DNA from: Paragonimus westermani
Lineage: Eukaryota > Platyhelminthes > Trematoda > Plagiorchiida > Troglotrematidae
Reading direction: 5' to 3'
Assembly (NCBI GenBank): GCA_008508345.1
Contig: QNGE01000438.1
Span: 105,068 to 169,067, forward strand
DNA length: 64,000 nucleotides
Shown: piece by piece, positions 38,786 to 49,895 of the stretch
Numbering within the stretch: position 1 is the stretch's first letter
Layout: each line of letters opens with the position of its first letter
The notes under the pieces: generated by a model
Told to the model about the DNA's origin: nothing
The model's input: only the letters and a program-made list of their open reading frames with translations
Database searches by the model: none
Made by a program: the position numbers and the translations under genes

Positions 38786-40338
38786 GCTCGCATGTACTTG
38801 ACGGGATGTCTGTAATACGTTGTGCTCAAAGTACACAGTTCATGAATAAAAAGTACAAGTGGACAAGAGCATTACCAGAAGGTTCTGAATGATGAATGCG
38901 TTTTAAAAAATAACACGTGATAAACATAACGATTAACAAGCACATCCAAATGCTGAAGATGTGTGCGTATAATTTGTCCTTATAAATAAGTCATCTAAAA
39001 CAAGGCACATCACTGTATCATTAAAGACCGGCCAAGGTTGTCACAATGATTTATGCGTGAGCATAGGTGTATCTATCCTTCTAACTGACCTGCAAACCAG
39101 TAATCCAGGTTACAAAATTTTCTAACATCTTCGCACTGCCCACCTTTGGAGGGCACGATGTCGGCTTCTCAGACGGTCTAGTTTAACCCGGGTTACTTTA
39201 CTAACGCCTTCTCAAGTCGTCATAAAGTTGTCGTAGCGTCTTTTAATGTATGCAGTGCTGACAAATAACTCCCTGCTTACTGGTCAGTAACCTAGATGGA
39301 TAACCCCCGCCTATCGCTTCCAATTGGGAAGGCTAAATGGAGCATTTGTTTCCACCAGTTAGTAAATCTGGCATCGCGTGGTGCTGCGACTGGAATCACA
39401 GCACTAGCAAGATACAGAAATGTTAAGTACAGTTACATGCACACATGAACTGCATCGAACTAGATTAACTTAGCTTGTGGACCGAACGTTGGCTGGCTTG
39501 GCGTTGGAGATCCATTTCCATCAAAACCTTATCAAAGGTAAAAGCGAAAAGAAGTATGAGTAATCAGAATTTTTGAGGGGTGACTGCCCCAATAAATGTG
39601 ACAGGTTATTACGCATCAACTCGTTTCTAACAAGTTGTTTGGGGATCATGGTGACCGTACACTTGCTCGTCACATCTGTGCGTTTTAATAAAATAGCAAG
39701 CCAATATTTGTATAATTCACTATCGTGACTGTTTCCTCGTCCGTTTGTTTTCATTCAACCATTCTCGATCGCGACAACTAACGAACCGTACACAATAAAT
39801 TTCACTTCCGCTAAAGAGTACATGGTTTAACACCTACGGATTGATCGTACACAATTCCCCCTGCGTTATTACAGTATCCCTGTCCCCTAAGCAAGCGACA
39901 CTGGGAAGCCGTTCAAAGTAGACGAGTATGACAAAACAGTGTCGTGTTGTTGAGCATATACAGTGAAAGCAATATCATTCCGGTTGATTTCTATTCCGCC
40001 GTACCAGTTTTCGTCTATAGGTCTCAGAAACATATAACACAACGCAAACCATAATTCACTAATAAACGGAACAGGTTTGTGGCCAGCAAAATTTGAAGAC
40101 GTGATGTGACCTAAGATAATCTGCCTAATTCCAACGACCAGACTGCCTACAGGAGAAGGGTGAAACATGATTGCTTCTGTCTGACTAATCAGCGAAACGT
40201 TATGCTGTCTTGCGATAAAAAAAATTAGTGTAGACAACATCAGCTTCGGCCACTGTGTTACATTTAACCAGGGTGAATATATATCAGTTCTATTGGAGGA
40301 ATACCTGGTTGCGGTTAACTTGCATCTATTGTAGAATA

Positions 40339-40594
40339 GTCAGTGTGGTTAAGTGTCACAAGCCAAATCAGAAATTTGCGTTGCGCAATCCTTAGCTACT
40401 AACGTACACAGGCTGATCAATGACCGCTCTGTAGATTTAGATAGTAAATTTGAAGTGGCGGAATGTCTATCACCGTGGTGTGAAATCCTCTGTTTTTCTG
40501 AAGAACAGATCATTGGTCAGCCTGTGTACGTTATTGGCTAAGGAACGCGCAACGCAAATTTCTTATTTGACTTGTGACAATTAACCACACTGAC
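40339..40594. mobile_element. Foldback MITE, 256 bases
   Basis: Arms 40339-40427 and 40506-40594 are inverted repeats of about 88 bases and about 90% identity, beginning GTCAGTGTGGTTAA. About 80 bases of unrelated sequence lie between. There is no transposase. No clear target duplication is visible, so the superfamily is open; CAGTG ends occur in several DNA transposon groups. Confidence 0.75.
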
Positions 40595-41321
40595 TCGTTT
40601 TTGTCATCTGTTTTACGTTCAACTTCACATGGATAGGTGATAATTATCCAGAGCCTGTCAGTCTGTGGTCTGCTAGTGATGACTGAATCCTCCAATCCGA
40701 CCATAACTATTGGTACAGTAACAGTTATGCCTGGGTTTTTTGTTGTATAGCATTTTGGCTAACAGTCCTTATGAGGCGGACGCATAAGTAACATAGGTGG
40801 CCAAAAATTAGTGTGTGCATGTTGGGATCATGTGGGCCGCACTCTTCTAGAAGCAATCTAGTGTAATTGCTCACCGGAAGCAAGTGCTTAATCTGCCAAC
40901 GAATTGCGAAGTTTACTAATAATAATGACACCATGACAGATCTCAAATCAGTTACCTACCCCTTAGCCTCATTGGAGTAACTATTTTGAAGTTATGCATT
41001 TTTAATTAAGCAACCTGTACCTACCACCCCCTTCCATACTGACCGCTTCTGAAGACGCTTCACTGGCCTCCAGATAAACGATAATAAAAAGAAGTATTGA
41101 AGAATACGCAGGTGCATGCGTCACCTCAGGCGAAAGTTAAAAGTGACTGCCGAATACAAATCAACTACAGAAACGTTACTAATTAGGTTTAATTGAATCG
41201 GATTGTACATTAACGAGGAGTTCTAATATCGAGATTTTCGAGTTGAATTAAAATACGGCCGGGTAAACAGAATATTACTTACCAGTGAAGTTGCTTGCAC
41301 GTTCAGATATGACTACTAAGT

Positions 41322-41525
41322 AGTGCCTACTGTGAAGTCGGTGACCCAGTGGTCAACATGTTTGCTTTGTGAAAGCGTGGCTGAAGTTCTGATCTCGACC
41401 GCATCAAGGATATTTGCACTGACCAGTTGTAACAAGAACAAAACCCCGGTCTAGTGCTTTTTTTCGAAACTGGTTGGGAAGTCTACTTGAATTCGATGGC
41501 TGCAATTAAACATAAACGACGTTCA
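41322..41525 (+). repeat. Diverged SINE-like repeat
   Basis: Shares CCCAGTGGTCAACA (A box region), CAAGGATATTTGCACT, CCCCGGTCTAGTGCTT and TTTTTCGAAA with the family, in order. Confidence 0.5.
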
Positions 41526-44500
41526 GCCTGCAACGGCTTGTGCTTTTTTCACGCCGCCTGTCCCATTCCAGGGCAGATACTTGGTTAATCGATTTACCAG
41601 TGTATACATTGCTGGGCCTTCGGGTTTCGCACAGGAGGTCTTGCAGCTAATCACTCTCATCTAAAATTCAAATGGCAAAAATCAGTGCAGTGAACAGGTT
41701 GTATTTCAACTACTCATCATCAGGCAAAACATTTTTATAAACATTGTTGCTAGGGCGAAAGGAAGGGGAACAAGTAACGAGTTCAACTGAGGTGACGCAC
41801 GTCATCGATACATATGGAGACAACGTTTTAATACAAATAGGTCACATTTATGACGCAACTGGAACCGTAACAATTTGATTGGACATGATGTGAGCGGTTT
41901 GCTAGTATCAACCGCAAATTGTGGGCAAAGCTCTTTTGTACGCAGGGCGACGGTTTATTTAGTCAGATTCCGATCCCCTCAGCTATGGCCAGAAATCGAT
42001 ATCTCACGGCTTTTGAGTGGCCTCCCTTGACTCGATAAATCAGAAGAAAGGAAAAGAACGGTTTTTTGGTATGGTTCGAGTCAATATACTGTGCCACAAC
42101 TGCGCTAGTTGTGTTGTTGATTGCGCTATGAACCCAGGTTCTATGATACTGTCAGTTACGTTCAGATAAGTGCCTGGTCGTGCAGCCCTCATAAATAGAT
42201 CCACAGGAACAAGTGAGTATACATAAATGGAGTATACCAGTTAGTCTTTCGCGTAATATACCAGTTCAGTTGCAGTATTACTGACTTATGCATAAGCAGA
42301 ACAGATCGGTAATTGCATCAGTATACGGTGGAAAACGTCCGTAAATGTTTGTCAAATACAGTGTCTAAAAACGACAGGCTGACCGTAACAAGCTCAAAGA
42401 ACTCGGCTTCACTGATAGCCACACATCTTAGTAACCAACCACCTAGTTGACCCTATCAAATCGTTCAAGATAAAGTTGCGTAATCCTAACCCGAAACTGT
42501 TAACGATTATTGAAGTGGTGTTAATCAGACAACACAGCCCGGTTTTGTGGGCACAGATAACACTGACTCAGTAAGTCTGATTGCACTGTCAGTGCAATGG
42601 AATTCAAAACAATGTGGCTGGTTCTTTCAATTATTGTTACTACGTTCAGTTTTGCATAAAACTTGCTGGTTTCACCTTAGCAGCTGATGAGAGTAAATCG
42701 AAATGTTAACACGATTTGTCTTCTCTCTCTTTTGATCAAATAGATAAAAGGATCTCAGTGTTTCAAACGGCAATCGGTCAGCTTACATTTAACAGGTGCA
42801 ATTTGGTTGCCAAAACTATATGAGGATTGCACTCCTTTACGAAGACGATTACTCTTGCTGAGCACTCCAACACAATGTCTGGGCAATCTGCCCTCACCCT
42901 GTAGGATTCAAAATGCTTCGAGACAAAGAATGCACACAGTTCACTGAGCAGTGATTAAGTAATTTTTCATTCACTGTGGTGGTCGGAAACGGAGGACTCC
43001 GGCCCATCTGTAGATTTTGGGTCACCGAAGTCAAACATACGCAAACCTACCCCTAATTGTACAGCATCCTCCGGAACTGTTAAAAGTGAATTGCATTTTA
43101 GTGTTTCTTGAGAGGTGGAAACAAACTACAGTGTTACGGAACCTGGAAGAAAGAAGAAACTGTTTGCAGGGTGTATCTTCACCACAGACAACGTTTAATC
43201 TTCATCAGATGTAGCCTACCACAATAAGAGAAAAAGTCAAAGTTTTCAGAACTTTTTAGTAAAATGGATCATCTCTCCATAATTCACAAGCATAGCAGAA
43301 GTAACTGTAAGACTTTCGCAACCAACTTTTTGCAACGCGTACAAAACGCAACCATATACGGAATACCGTCAAGGTTAGGAGAAAAACCGAAATCCCACTG
43401 AGGAATTTACGTGATAAATGCTTACAGTTGCGAAAGCGTTGCTCGGAACAACTTGACAGATAGTTATTTTGGAAAATAATTCAGTAGAGTTTATTCGTCA
43501 AGGAATAAAATCAATTTCAGATGATCTCCCCCAGTGGGGATCGAACTAAAATAGATTCACTGTGGATAACCTAGAAGTCTGAAATGAAACAAATACCACA
43601 CAGTCCGATACACTCCAAAATTCCAATTCGTCTATGATACTTCATGTCAGTCAACCCTAGAGGACAAGATGGGAGCAAACAAATCTCAAACCAAGGCGGC
43701 GAGAGCATCAAAACATAGCTAATCAGACTTGAGATAAAAACGTGGTCTAATTATTGTACCCAGAGTCAAGGACACATCAATTTTCACTAGTCTCTTTGCT
43801 CGGATTATTACAGGCCGATTATGTCATCTCGTTCGACTGTGAATGTTTTCAACACAAATGCTAGAGAAGGTGGACGGTTGATGTCTGTCCCTTGGAACCG
43901 GGTGAACTCTCCAACAACTCCCGAAACAGAAGTTTGGGACTATGGACGTTTGGGATGAGGCAAAGCTTGTGCGTGGTCCAAGACGCCGTATTATTTGTAC
44001 GGCATCTAAGTTTGTTCGTATATGCTGATGAACGCCAGACATCCAACTGATCTAGTAATCCTTGACTGCTGTTAGTGTTGCTATACTCGAGGGTGTCTAT
44101 TTCCTGGAGCCTGGTTTGTTGCCTGATTTCTGTCCATTCGGGAGGGGACCCATTTTGGGGGACTCGGTGACAGAACGAATACTTCGCTTCAGATCAACAA
44201 TCAAAGTGATTGCGCAGTCAGCTACTCTGGGTAATTGCTAAATGCCACAGGAAGCATTTTTGTTTGCATGTTCTGTTTCGCTGACCAATCTCCAGCAGCG
44301 GTACAAAACTTGCGTGATAACTTACTCAATGTTCAACTGAAGTCGAGTGTACATTCAGCTGATAGCAACCATTAAGTACTTGTTTCCCACGCACTGTGGC
44401 TTTACAAGCGGCTGTGATTGCGGTGAACGTGAATATTTTGTCTTCGTTTCATGATATTTTTCACTTGCCGGTAGTCTGTCTTGTGTTCTCTCTGACCGCA

Positions 44501-46319
44501 TTTAGGCAATGATATTTCCTGATGGGGTGAGATTGGAAATACGGTAACTTTCTGTAACCTTAGAGACCTGTAAGGAGCTTTGTGCAACTGCCGCGGTCAC
44601 AGTTTTCGTGCTTCTCGTTTGAACTGATTAAGGTACCGACGTATGAGAGCCTGGAAACATACCTGAGTTAACCGTCCGATTATGGTTTCAATGTTTAATA
44701 TTTATTAACTACTGATATCACGTTGCAGCCGGCTGGAAAGTCACTAGTGTGTTCTGTTCAATTCTGTTCATATTGTTGCTTAAAATTGTTCTCACTGAGC
44801 TGATAAAACCCACAGACAAAAAACATCTTTTGACTGGTCACTGTCTAAGCTGCGGAGCCTTGAACTTTCGCACTTACCGAAAGGAAATCAATGAGTTAGT
44901 TCGTTTCTAGTTCGGGACACTGGCTTAGAACATTGAATTTTGAGAACTGCAATTCAGATACGCCGACCTAGGATTACATCACTCCATTACTTCTAAATAT
45001 TGAGGGTCTGTGGGTGGATTGAAACCGACAAATATCATGCGATGTGCTGTCCCTAGCTTTCGTAACATTCTGTTTTCTTGACTGCCGAATCAGATCTAGA
45101 AAGTGTCTTCGTGTTTACTGAAGGCTGCTTCCACTGTCAAGCTCACTATAAGGGAGTGGTAACTTGCTTTAATGAATCCATCACTGTTTCTGCAACAGAA
45201 TGTTGAAATTCAGCCGAGTTTTTTAACCAAACACTGAAATTTTCGACTTTGCATCGATGTTTCGATAAATTTTTGTTGTAAATCTTTATGCGGTTTCAGT
45301 TTCCTCAGGAGTGAAGTCGAAAGTTGTTTGAAAGTTAAAATAGCTATGGGTTCACTCTGTCACCAACTTTGTCGGTTCACCTTCCCTTCCAGTCAGGACA
45401 GCAAACAGCGAAGATGTAGTGTATATATTTCGACAAACCAAAGCAGAATAAAGCCAGTCGAACCGATTGCAACCATCATCTGATTTGCGTGTCATTGAAT
45501 ATAAAAGGACACAGGTACCAGTTCAAACTGGTCCGTACAACTGGAGCCGAGTATATGTCTAACGTAATTTGCGGTGGACTGAAAAAGGTGAGGATTTAAT
45601 TATTCAAAACTCGAGCGAATGAAGGTGCTATGTCGAAAAACCGTGGACAGCGACCGATGCGTTCACAACTGGGACGCATTTAACTATTCTGGGAAATTAT
45701 CGTTTGTTTACAAATGGCTTAAACTAAGTTAGGACGACTTACCAGACACACGAATCTGAGATGTGTCACAATTTTAATGCCCAAATACAAGTTTTTGGTC
45801 AGTGGGTACATAAAAACCAGCAAAATTTTGTTGAAGGCTACTGTGTCTACTAAGTTTCAAAGGAACAGTTTGCGGTCAAGCACTACAGATAAAAATCTAT
45901 GTCGTCACTTCGGAAGCAGCGCTTGTACCCCGACATTCTTGTTGGTCAACCCGATAAAGCCTTACCGTTTTAATATCTTTCTGGTAAATCAGTGCTCACT
46001 TGATTAACGCTCAAGAGTGAAGCTGGAGAAGAGTTGACTTCTCGGCCCATTCCTAATGAAAATTATCAACGTGTGAACGGAAACAGACAGGTTACGTTAT
46101 ACCACTTGACAGAATCATAACCAGTGAGTGAATGATGATTAATGCGTGGACTAAAACAAATACCATACTAGGTTCCTATTAACAAATTACAGTTGCATTA
46201 ATCTTAATGTCACGTTCGTCACCATTTTCGACAATGTTGACCGATAAATTGTTCGGCAACGGTGTTCGGTTTTTTGGACTAGTCAGTTTGAAAATCAGTC
46301 GTTGAAGGAAGAACGCTGG

Positions 46320-46395
46320 CCATGTGTTGAGACGATTGGACAACCTGAACGTTGGTCACGGATAAAACTGTTTGCGCGTTCAGATAGGATTTATT
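46320..46395 (+). repeat. Weak SINE leader fragment
   Basis: GAGACGATTGGACAACCTGA and the following GTTGGTCAC and GCGTTCAGATA resemble the leader of the SINE-like repeat. Only about 75 bases, so uncertain. Confidence 0.3.
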
Positions 46396-47011
46396 TTATC
46401 CTGCTTACTGTATTTTTGGCAGCAGACTGGATTAAATAAGGTAACTCCTTGAAGATGTGGCAGAGACTCAAACTGTTCCCGTGCATATGATGAGCCCTAA
46501 CAAAAATACTAACCTGGTACCGCGCTATTTTTGAAATGCTGTTGCAATGAAATTTACTTCAAATGGAAAACCGTGTGCAAATGTGACTAGTCAGTAGTAG
46601 AATGTTAATGTCAACATTCTTTCGTTTCTGCTGTGTGATGTCCACTTTTGGTCATTTTTCTTTCTCAACTGCCCTACTTTACTCAAACTAACCTCATGGT
46701 GTACAAATGCGCGCGATTACCTCAGGCATATATGTCAACGTATGTATATAGTGTCATCAGAGTGGTTTAACCTCAATAAAATATCTATATTGTGCTCAAA
46801 AAGTTAACCTTAGCGCGATGTTGCATGCCAAGTGAGTATCTTTTAATATCTTTCGTCCTGCGGTGATTCTTGACAGGTTCCTGTGAAATTACTCATCCAG
46901 TCTTAGTATAGTGCGATGGAACCTGGGTTTACTTTTCGATGTGGTCCAATCATCAAAATTGAGCCCGACCGTGAGTATCTGATGTCAGTGTGTCTCATCG
47001 CAGACGAAAAC

Positions 47012-47239
47012 ATGAGGATGGTAAGAAATGTACTTCGAATATAATGTATGATGATTTTTACGCTGTTTTTAACACAGTTTCAGTTCAATGTAACCTCCAA
47101 TTGTTTTCAACTACGTTGCTGTTCACTACAATTGTGGGAAGGAGTATCGCAACTCCCCATTTTGGAAATTTTTGCAACAATATGATAAAATCTTTGAATC
47201 AGAAATGTATTAAAGAAGGATATCGGCAACTTCGATGCT
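47012..47239 (+). pseudogene. Secreted eight-cysteine small protein, copy B (broken)
   Basis: Exon 1 is 47012-47020 (ATG AGG ATG, then GTAAGA). The homologue of exon 2 is 47095-47239, exactly 145 bases as in copies A and C. It encodes a hydrophobic signal region, then PHFG, then cysteines spaced C-x10-C-x9-C. The intron between would be 74 bases, as in copy A, but its last two bases (47093-47094) are AC, not AG. The nearby AGs at 47076-47077 and 47082-47083 would add 17 or 11 bases and shift the frame. The exon 2 donor is GTAATT rather than GTAAGC or GTAAGT. No exon 3 is visible between here and the gap at 47921, where LINE sequence begins at about 47676. No TATAAATA is seen at the expected place. 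I call it a pseudogene; a base error at 47094 or an exon hidden in the gap could change that. Confidence 0.6.
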
Positions 47240-47675
47240 GTAATTATCTAACAGTATACAATGTAATCAATTTGGTCAATATAGTCACTTGTCTGTCAAA
47301 GGGCTCCATGAAGAGGTTTAAACATACTCTTTAAGACCTTCAGGTGTTCACAATCCTGGGTGCATTAGAAACACTTTTGATGCAACTTTAGACAACGCCG
47401 GATGAGTCATCTCAAACTGTAAATGTCAAGGGACGAAACATGCGACTGCCACTAGACCCATCCACCCAAAACTCACTTGTCTACAAGTGAGGGCTCCAAA
47501 TATATGAAACGGAACGACTTCACAGCGGTTAACTAAATTTTGGTAGTTCAACACTGATCTATACCTCTCAACTCAAACTTATGGAACAAAGTTACTTACC
47601 ATCTTCTAAATCACATTCTTGGGGGGTAAAGACATTTCCTCTGCTAATTTCATACCGGCACCTGCTAAGAGTCTA

Positions 47676-47692
47676 CATCATCATCATCATCA
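47676..47692. repeat. (CAT)n microsatellite, LINE tail
   Basis: Five to six CAT units on the + strand, which read as (ATG)n on the LINE strand. They lie directly after the LINE 3' UTR and probably form its tail. Confidence 0.6.
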
Positions 47693-47920
47693 AAACAGCC
47701 ATGAGCCTGACCAAAAGGTACTGTGGCTCGGGCCGCCGCTCACCTCAACAGTGACGTGGAATATCCTAAAAGGAAAGAGTACTACGAAGGACAAAAAAGT
47801 TGAAGAAGACTAAATGGAAGAACTAGAAATGGTATGGATACAGGTACGCCATTGACTGCGACACACCGCCATCTCGGATAGCGTCTCTAACCAACGGTTT
47901 GAGTGATCACGAGGACCCCA

Positions 47921-48826
47921 NNNNNNNNNNNNNNNNNNNNNNNNNNNNNNNNNNNNNNNNNNNNNNNNNNNNNNNNNNNNNNNNNNNNNNNNNNNNNNNN
48001 NNNNNNNNNNNNNNNNNNNNNNNNNNNNNNNNNNNNNNNNNNNNNNNNNNNNNNNNNNNNNNNNNNNNNNNNNNNNNNNNNNNNNNNNNNNNNNNNNNNN
48101 NNNNNNNNNNNNNNNNNNNNNNNNNNNNNNNNNNNNNNNNNNNNNNNNNNNNNNNNNNNNNNNNNNNNNNNNNNNNNNNNNNNNNNNNNNNNNNNNNNNN
48201 NNNNNNNNNNNNNNNNNNNNNNNNNNNNNNNNNNNNNNNNNNNNNNNNNNNNNNNNNNNNNNNNNNNNNNNNNNNNNNNNNNNNNNNNNNNNNNNNNNNN
48301 NNNNNNNNNNNNNNNNNNNNNNNNNNNNNNNNNNNNNNNNNNNNNNNNNNNNNNNNNNNNNNNNNNNNNNNNNNNNNNNNNNNNNNNNNNNNNNNNNNNN
48401 NNNNNNNNNNNNNNNNNNNNNNNNNNNNNNNNNNNNNNNNNNNNNNNNNNNNNNNNNNNNNNNNNNNNNNNNNNNNNNNNNNNNNNNNNNNNNNNNNNNN
48501 NNNNNNNNNNNNNNNNNNNNNNNNNNNNNNNNNNNNNNNNNNNNNNNNNNNNNNNNNNNNNNNNNNNNNNNNNNNNNNNNNNNNNNNNNNNNNNNNNNNN
48601 NNNNNNNNNNNNNNNNNNNNNNNNNNNNNNNNNNNNNNNNNNNNNNNNNNNNNNNNNNNNNNNNNNNNNNNNNNNNNNNNNNNNNNNNNNNNNNNNNNNN
48701 NNNNNNNNNNNNNNNNNNNNNNNNNNNNNNNNNNNNNNNNNNNNNNNNNNNNNNNNNNNNNNNNNNNNNNNNNNNNNNNNNNNNNNNNNNNNNNNNNNNN
48801 NNNNNNNNNNNNNNNNNNNNNNNNNN
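47921..48826. other. Assembly gap (906 N)
   Basis: A run of N inside the LINE. Both flanks belong to the same element in the same orientation, so the missing sequence is probably mostly the LINE RT core. Translations across the Ns are meaningless. Confidence 0.99.
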
Positions 48827-49570
48827 AAAAGAGAAGGGGAGAGGAGGTCTGGTCCAGGAGCCTTATTACGCTTCATTAACTTGAGCTCCAGGAACACTTC
48901 TGATTCCAGAGGAGGGCCGTCTGGAATGCAGTAGCTGACCAATCGAGTCCCATCGCCCACATGATCTGGTCGAGGCCAACTGAACTGCTCCTCAAAATGT
49001 TCAGCCCACCGGTCAAGTCAGCGCAACTGGCTGGTGATAAGGGAACCATCTTTTTCACATATGGTCTCACTTACACCGACTTGACGGCCAGTACAACCAC
49101 GGATCAGGGAGCAAAGCCTATTGCCATTCCAAGTCTTGGGAATGAATAAACCGCCGTCAGAAATTGCTGCCAGTATCGTTGGTATCTAGTACGTCGGTCG
49201 ATGACATGTCAGTAAAGTACTTCTTGAAATCCTTCGTACGATCAACCTACTCAAAGGAAGGTGTTATGGCTCCAACAAATCTGACAATAAAGCGTTGTTT
49301 TGGAGTCACATTTCCAGATTATCAAACTCTTAAAGAAATTTATGCCAAAATGGGACTGGACTGTCATCTTGCACTCACGTAGTACCCAGATAATCTACTT
49401 CATCATATACAGAGAAATCACTCGATAGCTTCAAAGGCTGTCCTTTATCAAACAACTGCCTATTAGGAGTCTTGTTTATCACTGCGTCTACTGGTTCGTG
49501 ACACTCGAGTGGGGTTCAGTCCCTCATATTCTTTCTGATTTATTAGTCAACTTGCTGTTTTTAAATTAGA

Positions 49571-49895
49571 GTAGGTTGAAGTTAACAGGACAGTTACTGT
49601 GTCTCCTCTCGAGACGATCGGGGCAATCTGATCATTGCTCACATGCCAAAGTGGTTGAGCGTTCAGATTTGATAATTCGGTCATGCATAACGTGAGGTCA
49701 ATGGCGCAGTGGTTAACACGGTGGCCTCATGATTGGAATGGCCGGAGTTGAAATCTCGGCCGTGGCAAGGATATGCACTACTGACGAGCTCTAATGAGAG
49801 CGAAACTCGTGTCTAGTGCTTCTTTTCGAAAAAGGCTGACTGGAAAATCTGTCTGAATACGGAGGCTGCGATCAAATGTGAGTGATGTTCAACTC
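49571..49895 (+). repeat. SINE-like repeat, 5'-truncated
   Basis: Starts inside the leader (AGTTAACAGGACAG), keeps the A box TGGCGCAGTGG at 49702-49712, and has a mutated B box (AGTTGAAATCT). The body ends near GTGAGTGATGTTCAACT, without the usual CTACTCATCAGTAATC end. Confidence 0.75.

Larger units (their letters stand above)
37261..46900. other. Non-coding stretch between Gypsy element and copy B
   Basis: Holds the MITE at 40.3 kb and diverged SINE pieces at 38.7, 41.4 and 46.3 kb. A 148-codon plus frame at 38211-38657 has no recognised domain and runs up to the SINE fragment. Nothing else is supported. Confidence 0.5.
47676..49160 (-). pseudogene. LINE (non-LTR retrotransposon) fragment with gap
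   Basis: Read on the minus strand from about 49160: a linker region ending in SETICEKDG; an in-frame TGA at 49020-49018; the string LDRWAEHFEEQFSW; then the first RT motif KRNKAPGPDLLSP at about 48840. The gap 47921-48826 hides the catalytic RT core. After it come WGPRDHSNRWLETLSEMA and CRSQWR, typical of the C-terminal end of trematode LINE polyproteins, with a stop at 47810. A 3' UTR of about 130 bases ends in (GAT)n at 47676-47692, a usual LINE tail. The in-frame stop and a probable frameshift upstream of the RT show it is dead. Clade (CR1 or RTE) is not decidable here. Confidence 0.75.

Noticed and set aside
40353..40541. 62-codon frame near 40.4 kb
   Set aside because: It lies inside the foldback MITE, and its ends are the inverted arms.
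43520..43560. tRNA-like string with a GTTCGATCCCC box on the minus strand
   Set aside because: I could not find matching acceptor and D arms, so a tRNA is not supported.
47619..47813. Frame with a run of histidines
   Set aside because: The histidines come from the (CAT)n LINE tail; not a protein.
47887..48960. Long open frames (over 320 codons) spanning the first gap on both strands
   Set aside because: Most of their length is N. Only the flanking LINE sequence is real.
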